From NCBI GenBank assembly GCA_004298045.1, contig SCRM01000006.1, forward strand, positions 1 to 64,000: a stretch of 64,000 bases of DNA. The letters are read 5' to 3'. The notes beneath the pieces are model-generated. The model did no database searches, was not told the origin of the DNA, and saw only the letters and a program-made list of their open reading frames with translations. Position numbers and translations under genes: made by a program. How positions within the stretch are numbered: the stretch's first letter is position 1; each line of letters begins with the position of its first letter. Of the stretch, positions 29,386 to 37,400 are shown piece by piece. This DNA is from Rhodanobacter sp. (lineage in GTDB: Bacteria > Pseudomonadota > Gammaproteobacteria > Xanthomonadales > Rhodanobacteraceae).

Positions 29386-29406
29386 CATCACACGCAAAGT
29401 GTGATG
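29386..29406. repeat. Inverted repeat CATCACAC-N5-GTGTGATG
   Basis: Perfect 8-bp arms lie 14 nt after the PilZ stop codon (leftward). It could be an intrinsic hairpin ending the fliD operon or an operator for fleQ. The half-site order (TCACA then TGTGA) is the reverse of a CRP site. Confidence 0.45.
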
Positions 29407-29419
29407 CCGTCGACGTGAT

Positions 29420-29974
29420 TCAAAAGGCCTGTTGACGGGCGTCTGCCACTTTGCGTCGGTGATGACGAAACACGAGACGGCTGATTGCGTCACCCAACGC
29501 GTCACCCTGCGTCACGAATGACACAAACACACGACCGTCACCCAAGTCGCGCACCGGCTGACCGGGCAATTCCAGCGACAGGCTCGGGCAAGCGTCAAAC
29601 CGCAGGCGCAACAACAGGCCATCGGCAGCCGGCACCAGCGCCTGCGGCACGACCGCACCCACTTCGTTGAACCGCACGTTGCACCGTGGCGGCAACGTGG
29701 CAACGGGTGCCAGCAGCTGGTTGACGATAGCCACCAGTGCGGTGAGCTTGGCGTCCATGCGCCGCATTTCCTGCGTCAGCGGGTCGTCGTCGTCGCCCGT
29801 ATCGACACGGCGCTCCTCCAGCGTCGCCAGCGTGGTCAGCACGGTGGCGTTGCGGTCGACGAGTTGTTGCAGGCGCTCCGGCGTAGGCGGCCACGGCAGT
29901 GGCTCGGCATCGGCATGCAGCGATTCGTCGCTGGAAAGGCGCTGCTCGAACGCATCCCACGTATCGGTATTCAT
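29420..29974 (-). CDS. PilZ-domain-like protein, degenerate
   Basis: 184 aa. The N-terminal half is helical (LQQLVDRNATVLTTLATLEERR and a following heptad-like stretch MRRMDAKLTALVAIVNQLLAP). The C-terminal half resembles a PilZ beta-barrel with an RxxxR-like RCNVR but no D/NxSxxG, so c-di-GMP binding is doubtful. The layout resembles non-canonical helical PilZ proteins of xanthomonads (from memory). The start at 29974 has GGAG. It lies between the fliD-fliS group and fleQ, implying a flagellar role. Confidence 0.65.
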   Translation of the reverse strand: MNTDTWDAFEQRLSSDESLHADAEPLPWPPTPERLQQLVDRNATVLTTLATLEERRVDTGDDDDPLTQEMRRMDAKLTALVAIVNQLLAPVATLPPRCNVRFNEVGAVVPQALVPAADGLLLRLRFDACPSLSLELPGQPVRDLGDGRVFVSFVTQGDALGDAISRLVFRHHRRKVADARQQAF

Positions 29975-30169
29975 TGCCACTCCGGCGTCAAAGCTGGTGG
30001 CGTGGATGGTTGCCACCCCGGTCGAGCGCGGTCAAGCGGGGGAACGCCGGGGTCCGGCAGGCCGGGATCGGGGTACGAAACTCGGGATTTGGCAAAGCCG
30101 CTTCCGGCAAGCAACGCAGCCACTGGGGTATCGGGCTTCGGCTGACAGGTGCTCGCCGCAAGGCAGCGC

Positions 30170-30538
30170 TCAATCCAGCTCGTCGCGGATGGCCTCGAAG
30201 CCTTGGGTGACGCCGTCGATCAGGCCGACGTTGTTGTGCAGGCTGGCTTGTTGCAGGTCGCGCCGCGCATCATCACAAAGCGGCGCCAAGCGTGGTGCCA
30301 AGGCTGGCGCACCGCCGGCATCCAGGTGCGCGCGCAAGCGCCCGGCAAGGTGAATGCACCGCGCAATGGCTTCGCCCTTGGCGGCCAGCTGGCCACGCAT
30401 GGTGTGCGCGCGCGCTTGCGCCAGTTGTTCCAGCAGGGCATCCAGCAGCTCGGTGGCGGTTGCCGTCGGAGCCGCGGACGCGGCCCCGCGCACCGCCGCG
30501 GGGTGCGCTTTCGTGTCGGTGCCGTCGCCATAGCTCAT
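30170..30538 (-). CDS. FliS-like protein (paralogue of the fliS upstream)
   Basis: 122 aa. The stretch AKGEAIARCIHLAGRLRAHLDAG, then LAPLCDDARRDLQQASLHNNVGLIDGV, aligns with the fliS product two genes upstream (AKGAAIGKAIAIIGELRASLD and LDALYDYINRRLLFAQLNDN). It therefore looks like a diverged four-helix FliS-type export chaperone. The N-terminus (about 30 Ala/Thr-rich residues) is not similar. The start at 30538 follows from the match. The client could be a second filament or cap protein, or it may modulate FliS; this is inference. Confidence 0.65.
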   Translation of the reverse strand: MSYGDGTDTKAHPAAVRGAASAAPTATATELLDALLEQLAQARAHTMRGQLAAKGEAIARCIHLAGRLRAHLDAGGAPALAPRLAPLCDDARRDLQQASLHNNVGLIDGVTQGFEAIRDELD

Positions 30539-30582
30539 GGTCGTCTGGTTACTATCAATCGCTACCGCAAACTGTGATGCGT

Positions 30583-30879
30583 TTAACGCGCCAGATTGAC
30601 GTAGGCGTTCACTGCCTGCCGCGCATGCACCTGCCGGCTGAGCGCATTGGCCACTTCGGCGCGCGCACTTGCGGCCAACGCCAACATCTCCTGGTTGCAC
30701 GCAAGCAGCTGCGTAAGCAGGTCGCGGCTGCGTGCATCGCGCGGGTGCTCGGCGCGCAGCAAGGGTTGGCGCTCCACCTCCATTTTCGGCAGGCTATCCC
30801 ACTGGCCGTCACGGGCCAGGGCCAACATGCTGTGGCTCACTTCCAGCGCACGTTCAAGCCCGGCATGCATATCGGTCAC
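30583..30879 (-). CDS. fliT: FliT-like flagellar chaperone
   Basis: 98 aa, helical and Ala/Leu/Arg-rich (LERALEVSHSMLALARDGQWDSLPKMEVERQPLL). The WDSLPKMEVERQPLL segment resembles the FliT core (W..L...E..R..L). Position directly after fliS supports FliT, the FliD chaperone. A GTG at 30879 overlaps the fliS stop (GTGA); an ATG at 30870 is the alternative. Confidence 0.7.
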   Translation of the reverse strand: MTDMHAGLERALEVSHSMLALARDGQWDSLPKMEVERQPLLRAEHPRDARSRDLLTQLLACNQEMLALAASARAEVANALSRQVHARQAVNAYVNLAR

Positions 30880-31298
30880 ACCGCGCCCCGGCTGCGGCCG
30901 GCCAGGTAGTTGTCGCGAATGCCGCGCCAGCCGTCGCGCACCTCGCCCAACAGATCGACGCATTCGGCCAGCGCGCGCTCGTTGTCGTTCAACTGCGCAA
31001 ACAGCAGCCGACGGTTGATGTAGTCGTACAGCGCATCCAGCCGCTCGGCGAGCGCGCCGCCCGCTTTCATGTCGAGGCTGGCACGCAGCTCGCCAATAAT
31101 GGCAATGGCCTTGCCGATCGCCGCACCCTTGGCGGTCACATCGCCGCTGCGCACATGGTTGCGCGCCTGCCCAATGCGCTCGATGGCGCCGTCGTACAGC
31201 ATGCCGATCAATTGGTGCGGGTCAGCGTTTTCGACCCGCCCGACCGCGCGGGTTTGTTGATACAGCGCGCTGGCGCTGCGCATGTAGCCGTTGGTCAT
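30876..31298 (-). CDS. fliS: Flagellin export chaperone FliS
   Basis: 140 aa. Four-helix chaperone that caps the flagellin C-terminus. Family stretches are clear: SALYQQTRAVGRVENADPHQLIGMLYDGAIERI and YINRRLLFAQLNDNERALAECVDLLGEVRDGW. It lies 12 nt after fliD. Confidence 0.96.
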   Translation of the reverse strand: MTNGYMRSASALYQQTRAVGRVENADPHQLIGMLYDGAIERIGQARNHVRSGDVTAKGAAIGKAIAIIGELRASLDMKAGGALAERLDALYDYINRRLLFAQLNDNERALAECVDLLGEVRDGWRGIRDNYLAGRSRGAV

Positions 31299-31310
31299 GC
31301 CCGGTCTCCG

Positions 31311-32735
31311 TTACTTGCCGCCGGTATAGGTGTTTTCCAGCGCCTTCAGCGAGCTGCTGAGATAGCTGCTGGTGTTGTTCAGCGAGCTCATCAAGGTGTC
31401 CAGCGCGGTGTACTGCTGGCGCAACTGGGTTGCGTAGACATTCATGCGCGCGGTGAGCGCCGCCGATTCCTGGCTCAGGTTGCTGAGCTGGCTCTGGATA
31501 CCGGCAGTGCGCGAGGCGATGACGCCGTTGCTGGCGGTGAACCCGTTCAGCATGCTGTTGAGGCGGGTGGCGTAGCCATTGGTACCGGCAAACAGGTCCT
31601 GCACCGCACCCGGGTTACTCTGCAGCGCGCTGTTCAGCGTGCTGCTGTTAAGGGCCAGCGTGCCATCGGCGTTGCGCGTGATGCCCAGCGCCGCCAGCGA
31701 GCCGATGCTGTTACCCGCCACGCTGCCGCTCAGCACGCCGTTGATCTGGCGCCGCACCGACATCAGGGTGGCGTCACCCAGCAGCACCCCGGCCTGCTTG
31801 GCGTTCGGGTCGTAGCTGCTCAGCGTCCCGACCGTGGAAATGTAGCTGTTGTAGGCGCTGATGAAGTTGTTCACCGCGCCAGTCACCGTGCCGGTGTCCT
31901 GGCTCACGGTGAGCGTGGTGGACCCCGTCTTGGCCAGGTTGAGGGTGACTCCGTTCAGTACGCCGCTCACCGAGTTGCTGGCGCTGGTGGCCGCAATACC
32001 GTTGATGCTCAGGCTGGCGTCGCTGGCCTCGTTGGATCCTGCCGTGTTCAGCGTCGTGGCCAGCGAGGAGAGCCCCGAGCTGCTGCCCGAACCGGCGCTT
32101 ACGGTGAAGGCGTTGGCCACCCCGGTCTTGGTCGAGGTCAGCAGCAGCTGGGAGCCACTGCTGCCGTTGATCACGGTGGCCTGCACGCCGGGATTGCTGC
32201 TGGACTGGTTGATCGAGCTGGCGATGGCACTGAGCGTGTCGGTGGACGAAACCGTAATGTTCATCGACTGGCCGCCGATGCTCACCGTCAAAGTTCCGGC
32301 ACCCACCGCCGCGCTCGATGCGTAAGCGCCGCTGGTGCGCGACTGTGCGGTGGCGAGGCGGCTCACCACCAGGTTGTAGGTGCCCGGCTGCGCGTTGGGC
32401 AGCGTGCTGGCCGTGCCCAGCGTGGGGTCACCCAGCGCGGCCGTGAAACTGGTGTAAGTGAGGTTGCTGCCCAGCGTGCCCAGTGTGCCCTGCAGCGAGC
32501 TGAGCGCACTGCCCAGCGCGGTGAGCCCGGCCTCCTGCGCCTGCAGCTGGGTGGTCTGGTAGCTGATCTGCTGCGCCGGACCCGCCTGCTGGGCGTTGAC
32601 CAGCGCGGTGATGATGGCACTGACATTCAGCCCCGAGCCGATGCCCGCCGAGCTGAGCAGGCCGCTGCCCATACTGCCGGTGGTTGCCGCGGAGGAAGGG
32701 GGCGTGGTGGTGCCGACGCCGGAAATGGAAGTCAT
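31311..32735 (-). CDS. fliD: Flagellar filament cap protein FliD
   Basis: 474 aa. The N-terminal HAP2 region is SGLNVSAIITALVNAQQAGPAQQISYQTTQL. The C-terminal part has the helical DLFAGTNGYATRLNSMLNGF and a final coiled coil (LRQQYTALDTLMSSLNNTSSYLSSSL). The start at 32735 (MTSISGVG) has AAGGAG upstream. A sigma-54 promoter lies about 55 nt upstream; the downstream genes fliS, fliT, fliS2 and pilZ probably share it. Confidence 0.96.
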   Translation of the reverse strand: MTSISGVGTTTPPSSAATTGSMGSGLLSSAGIGSGLNVSAIITALVNAQQAGPAQQISYQTTQLQAQEAGLTALGSALSSLQGTLGTLGSNLTYTSFTAALGDPTLGTASTLPNAQPGTYNLVVSRLATAQSRTSGAYASSAAVGAGTLTVSIGGQSMNITVSSTDTLSAIASSINQSSSNPGVQATVINGSSGSQLLLTSTKTGVANAFTVSAGSGSSSGLSSLATTLNTAGSNEASDASLSINGIAATSASNSVSGVLNGVTLNLAKTGSTTLTVSQDTGTVTGAVNNFISAYNSYISTVGTLSSYDPNAKQAGVLLGDATLMSVRRQINGVLSGSVAGNSIGSLAALGITRNADGTLALNSSTLNSALQSNPGAVQDLFAGTNGYATRLNSMLNGFTASNGVIASRTAGIQSQLSNLSQESAALTARMNVYATQLRQQYTALDTLMSSLNNTSSYLSSSLKALENTYTGGK

Positions 32736-32788
32736 GGACTGCTCCTTCGGTGACTCGATCCCCAGCGACGGGGATCCAAGAGTCACAG

Positions 32789-32804
32789 GCAAAACTCACG
32801 CCAA
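32789..32804 (-). promoter_or_regulatory. Sigma-54 promoter of the fliD operon
   Basis: On the minus strand TTGGCGTGAGTTTTGC has GG and GC exactly 10 nt apart and an intact -12 TTGC. It is about 54 nt upstream of the fliD ATG. Confidence 0.75.
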
Positions 32805-32835
32805 CAGCATGGGCTTTGCCTGAAACCCTCGCAGC

Positions 32836-32864
32836 GATGGCGGCCCCACCCGGGAGCCGCCATC
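32836..32864 (-). terminator. Hairpin in the fliC-fliD gap
   Basis: GATGGCGGC and GCCGCCATC form a perfect 9-bp stem with an 11-nt loop, 57 nt after the fliC stop. On the minus strand a weak GGTTT follows. Confidence 0.45.
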
Positions 32865-32877
32865 CGACTGGGGGGAC

Positions 32878-32905
32878 CGTTCGCGGCACGGGCAGCCCGC
32901 GAACG
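32878..32905 (-). terminator. Hairpin immediately after fliC
   Basis: CGTTCGCGG and CCGCGAACG form a perfect 9-bp stem with a 10-nt loop, 15 nt past the fliC stop. It lacks a T-tract, so it may stabilise the flagellin mRNA as much as terminate it. Confidence 0.5.
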
Positions 32906-32920
32906 ATTCCCCGGCCGCCG

Positions 32921-34111
32921 TCACTGCAACAGCTTCAGCGCCATCTGCGGGTTGGCATTGGCCTGGGCCAGCACCGAGATGCCCGCCTGCTGCAGCACGT
33001 TCGCCTTGCTCAGCGCCGCCGTCTCGGCCGCGAAGTTCGCGTCCTGGATGGTGGATCGTGCAGCCTGCAGGTTGGTGCTTTGCGCCGCCACCGTGGCGAT
33101 GGTGGACTGGAAGCGGTTCTGCACTGCGCCCAGTTGGGCGGCGAAATCGGCCACCGACTTCAGGGCCACGTCGACCTGGGAGATCAGCGCGTTGGAGCTG
33201 TTGACGCTCAGTACATTGCCGGTGGCCAGCGAGCCCGCCGTGGCGATGCTGCCCGAGGCGTCGGTGGCCGTGGTGGAACCGTTCACGTAGGCACCGCTGG
33301 TGATCGCGCCCGAGGTCACTGCACCACTCGCGGCCGCGCCGGAATCGGCCACCGTGAAGCTGCCGTTGGCAAACAGGCTGACGCCGCCCTTGCCGTCGAC
33401 CGCCGCGCTGACGCCGGTGACGCCTGCCGCATTGATCGCGTCGGCCAGGTCCTGCACGCTGCTGGCCGTGCCGGAAAGCGTGACCGCGGTGCCATCGGTG
33501 CCAGTGACCTGGATCTTGCTCAGGTCCATCGTCTGGGCATTGCCGCTGGCGTCGACGAACGCACCGCTCAGGTTGCCGGTTTCCATCTGGGCAATCTGGC
33601 CCATCGCCGAGGCCTTCACGCTCGTGCCCAGACTCACGCTGATGGTCTGGCCCACGTCGGCGCCGACCTGGAAGCTCTTGGTGCCCAGCGAACCGTCCAG
33701 CACCTTGGAGCCGTTGAACGTGGTCTGGTTGGCGATGCGGGTGATTTCTGCCAGGCGCTGCTGCACTTCCTGGTCGATCGAGGAACGGTCGCCGGCAGTG
33801 TAGGTGCCGTTGGCGGACTGCACGGCCAGGTCGCGGATCGCCTGCAGGTTGGCGGTGACCTGATCCAGCGCGCTGCCGGCGGTCTGCGCCAGGTTGATCG
33901 CGTCCGAGGCGTTGGCGCTGGCCTGGGCCAGGCCACCGACCTGGGTGGTGTAGCGCTGCGCAATCGCGAAGCCCGCGGCATTGTCGGCGGCGCTGTTGAT
34001 CTGCAGGCCCGAGGACAGGCGCATGGTGGCGGTAGCCAGCGCGCTCTGCGATTTGGACAAGTTGTTCTGCGCGTTCAGCGAGGACACGTTGGTGTTGATG
34101 ACCAGTGACAT
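32921..34111 (-). CDS. fliC: Flagellin
   Basis: Filament subunit, 396 aa. The conserved D0/D1 ends are present: MSLVINTNVSSLNAQNNL at the N-terminus and VLQQAGISVLAQANANPQ near the C-terminus. The centre (about 160-310) is variable and rich in Ser, Thr, Ala and Gly, offering many O-glycosylation sites. The flg22-equivalent region is residues 30-51. The RBS is AGGAG, and the FliA promoter lies about 90 nt upstream. Confidence 0.98.
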   Translation of the reverse strand: MSLVINTNVSSLNAQNNLSKSQSALATATMRLSSGLQINSAADNAAGFAIAQRYTTQVGGLAQASANASDAINLAQTAGSALDQVTANLQAIRDLAVQSANGTYTAGDRSSIDQEVQQRLAEITRIANQTTFNGSKVLDGSLGTKSFQVGADVGQTISVSLGTSVKASAMGQIAQMETGNLSGAFVDASGNAQTMDLSKIQVTGTDGTAVTLSGTASSVQDLADAINAAGVTGVSAAVDGKGGVSLFANGSFTVADSGAAASGAVTSGAITSGAYVNGSTTATDASGSIATAGSLATGNVLSVNSSNALISQVDVALKSVADFAAQLGAVQNRFQSTIATVAAQSTNLQAARSTIQDANFAAETAALSKANVLQQAGISVLAQANANPQMALKLLQ

Positions 34112-34198
34112 GGAATGTCTCCTAATTGCAGTCTTGAAGCTGTCGGATACCTTCTCCGGCGGGGCTCCTGGACCGGAGTGCCAACCGCCTCAGGGGAT

Positions 34199-34225
34199 GT
34201 TTCGGCGGTGGTACCGGCTTCTTGA
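34199..34225 (-). promoter_or_regulatory. FliA (sigma-28) promoter of fliC
   Basis: On the minus strand -35 TCAAGAAG, an 11-nt spacer and -10 GCCGAAAC match the FliA consensus (T[AC]AAGTTT-N11-GCCGATAA). The leader is about 80 nt. Confidence 0.78.
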
Positions 34226-34365
34226 ATCACCCCAGCAAAACCCTTCGCGTTGGCACGGGATGTGCGCATGACCACGCGCACGGCCGGCACCGATGAGCTG
34301 CCGGGTGGATGGCGGCGGCCGGTACCCGCCCGGCCGCGAGGCAGTCTCCGTGTCTATTTGCCGAT

Positions 34366-34380
34366 TGGCATCAACCTTGC
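34366..34380 (+). promoter_or_regulatory. Sigma-54 promoter of the glycosylation operon
   Basis: TGGCATCAACCTTGC has GG (34367-34368) and GC (34379-34380) exactly 10 nt apart and an intact TTGC -12 box followed by T. It is about 85 nt upstream of the glycosyltransferase ATG. Confidence 0.72.
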
Positions 34381-34465
34381 TGTGTGACTGGCGACCATCC
34401 CGTTCCGTCGAAAAGTCGGCGAGGCCGTTTTTTCAACATCCACCCAGCGCACTAGGGACCCGTTG

Positions 34466-37400
34466 ATGTCCGAAATAGAGGAACGCCTCGCGCAAAACCA
34501 CGTCGAATTCCAGCGGCTGCTCGACCGCATGGAAAAGGCGGCCGACGGCGGTGATCCGGATGCCGCCATCGAATTCGCCCGAACCGCGGCGACGATCGCC
34601 TGGTTGCGGGGCTGCGGCATTTTCGCCTCGCCACGACTGGAGGCCTTGCTGGCACGCGTGGGCCACATGCTGCCGCAAGCGGAGCCGCCCGCTCGACGGC
34701 CGTCCGCGCGCCGCCGGGTGCTCACCGTCATGAGCACCGCCTATGCCGTCGGCGGCCATACGCGACTGGCCTGCCGCTGGATGGCCCTGGACACCGATTC
34801 CAGCCACACCCTCGTCGTCACTCGGCAGGACGGCGTTCCGCTTCCGCACGCAATCGAGGAACTGGCGGGGAACGGAACCATCAGTCTGGAGACGCTGCAC
34901 GGCAGGACGCCCATGGAGCGTGCCGGTAGTTTGCGGCGGTTATTGGCCAACGCCGACCTCGGAGTGCTGCACATCCATCCGAACGACCCGCTGGCGGTAG
35001 TGGCGCTTGCCGGCATGGAATCGCCGCCGCCCGTGCTGTTCGAGGATCACGCCAGCCATGTCTTCTGGCTGGGCGCGAGCGTAAGCAACCTGATCGTCTC
35101 GCTGTGCGAAAGCGCGGCGCGGGTCACCGCGGCGCGGCGCGGGGTACCGCGGCCGCATATCGGCTGGGCGCCCATTCCCCTCGATCTCGCCACCCTGGAT
35201 CGGGCGCCAGACCTCGACTTGCGCACCCGGTACGGCATCCCGCCGAATGCACCACTGCTGATGTCTTGCGGTTCGGCCTACAAGTTCGCGCCGATCGACG
35301 ACGTTTCGATCGCGGCCCTGCTGTCGCCGCTGCTTGCCGAACGCCCCGACGTGCATGTCCTGCTGGTCGGTCCCGCGTCCGACCCGATCGGGACCAGCCT
35401 TGCGGCGGACCATCCGGACCGCGTCCACCTGGCGGGCAATATCGCCCGGCAGGACGAGCTGCAGGCCGCCTACGCGGCATGTGACGTTTACCTCGATGCC
35501 GTACCGTTCCCGTCGAACACCGCGTTGTGCGAGGCGGCGGCACTCGGCAAGCCGGTGCTTAAGTTCGCCCCACAGGCGTGGACCGATTGCGGTTTCACCA
35601 TCGACCTGGATGCCATCCCGCCGCCGCTCTACGTCTCGCGTGATCCCGTCGACTACCGGCAAAAGCTGCTTGCGCTGATCGACTCGCCGGCACTGCGCGC
35701 CCGGCGCGGCCGGTTGGTGCGCGACATGTTGCGGCTGTGCCACAGCGACGCGCTGTTCCAGAGCCAAATCGAGGCGCTTTACCGGCGGGTCGCGGAGCTG
35801 CCGCGCATCGAACCCGACGCGGCTGCGGCGGCGTATCGGGTGGAGCTGCTCGACACCCTGCTTGGCAAGCTTGCCGACAACCTGACCATCGCCTCGCAAT
35901 CGGCGGCCGGCCAGGCGGGAATCGCGTTCCAGCCCATCTCGCCGGAGGAGCAGTACCGGCGCTGGCGCGTTCCGCAGCGACTGGACGCCAAGCGTGCCGC
36001 ACTGGCGCGCCGCCGCATCGCCGGGGCAACCGGCTTCCACGTACTGGTCGCCGATGCCGGCGGGGATGCCGGGCACCTGGCGCGCACATTGCAGTCGCTG
36101 GACCGGCAATCATTTCCAGCCAGCAGGGTGACCGTGCTGGGCGCCGCAGGGCTGGCCGTACCCGACGGCGTCACGCTGCATCCGGTGGTGGAAAGCCGGA
36201 TTTCCGCCTTCAACACGATTGCCGCAGCAAGCCGGGCGGACTGGCTGATCCTGCTGGACGCCGGCGACGTACTGGACGATGACGCGCTGCTGTTGCTGGC
36301 CGACAAGGCCCTGGCACATCCCGGCATGGCCTGCTGCTACACCGACGAGGACACTTGGCTGGATGAACGCCCGGCGGTGCCCATCTTCAAGCCGGACGTG
36401 AATCTGGATCTGTTGCGCAGTTACCCCTACACGGGGCACATGCTGGCCATGCACCGTGAACGCCTGCTTGCCGCGGGCGGCCTGCAGGAGCAGGCCGGGG
36501 CGATGGCCGTCTACGACCACCTGTTCCGCTGCATCGAGCAGTTCGGACTGGACAGCGTCGGCCATCTCGCCGAACCCGTCCTGCACTCAGCCGTCGCGTT
36601 TGGGGCGTGGCTGGCCGCGCCTGCCACCAGCACTCTGGGCAGACAGGCCCTGGCCGCCCACCTCGGGCGCCTTGGTATCGCCCACGAGATCCAACCGGGC
36701 GTGCTCGCCGGCTCCCATCGCATCACCTACCTGCACCAGTGCCAGCCGCCGGTCTCGATCATCATCCCCACCCGCGACCAGTTGCCGATGCTCAACGGCC
36801 TGATCGACAGCTTGCTGGCCAAGACCAGCTACCGGAACTACGAACTGCTGATCGTGGACAACGACAGCCAGGACCCGGCCGCCTGCGCCTACCTCGACGG
36901 CATCGAGCGGCTCGCCAACCCGCAACTGCGCGTGCTGCGCTGGCCGCATCCGTTCAACTACTCCGCGATCAACAACTTCGCCGCCGCGCAGGCGCGCGGC
37001 GAATACCTGATCCTGCTCAACAACGATACCGCGGTGCTGCACGCGGACTGGATCGAGGCGCTGCTCAACCACGCGCAGCGGCCCGAGGTGGGCATCGTCG
37101 GCGCCAAGCTGCACTACCCCGACGGGCGCATCCAGCATGCCGGCGTCGTGCTCGGCCTGCGCGGGCCGGCCGACCATCCCTTCATCGGCGAGCCGCTGGA
37201 CGCGCCCGGCTACATGCACCGCCTGCAGGTGGACCAGAACTACACCGCGGTCACCGCTGCCTGCCTGATGATCCGCAAGTCGGTGTACGCGGAAGTGGGC
37301 GGACTGGACGAGCAGGACTTCAAGGTCTCCTACAACGACGTCGACCTCTGCCTGAAGGTGAACCGGGCCGGCTACCTCACGGTGTGGACACCCTACGCCC

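Larger units (their letters stand above)
29063..29419. other. 357-bp region upstream of fleQ
   Basis: No gene was recognised. It contains an AT-rich candidate promoter for fleQ (29277-29305) and an 8-bp inverted repeat (29386-29406) near the end of the PilZ gene. The first 200 bp before fleQ would form a long untranslated leader. Confidence 0.5.
34112..34465. other. Divergent promoter region fliC / glycosyltransferase
   Basis: 354 bp with no gene. It holds the leftward FliA promoter of fliC (34199-34225) and the rightward sigma-54 promoter of the glycosylation operon (34366-34380). Confidence 0.7.

Noticed and set aside
29386-29406. CRP site upstream of fleQ
   Set aside because: The half-sites are in the order TCACA...TGTGA, the reverse of the CRP/Clp consensus, so it is listed only as an inverted repeat.
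30075-30105. Sigma-54 promoter upstream of pilZ (GG-N10-GC spacing)
   Set aside because: Spacing fits, but the -24 side reads CCGGAAG rather than TGGCACG, too weak to claim.
34176-34188. Sigma-54 promoter for fliC
   Set aside because: GGTTGGCAC on the minus strand looks like a -24 element, but no GC follows at the required 10-nt spacing. The FliA promoter at 34199-34225 is far better.
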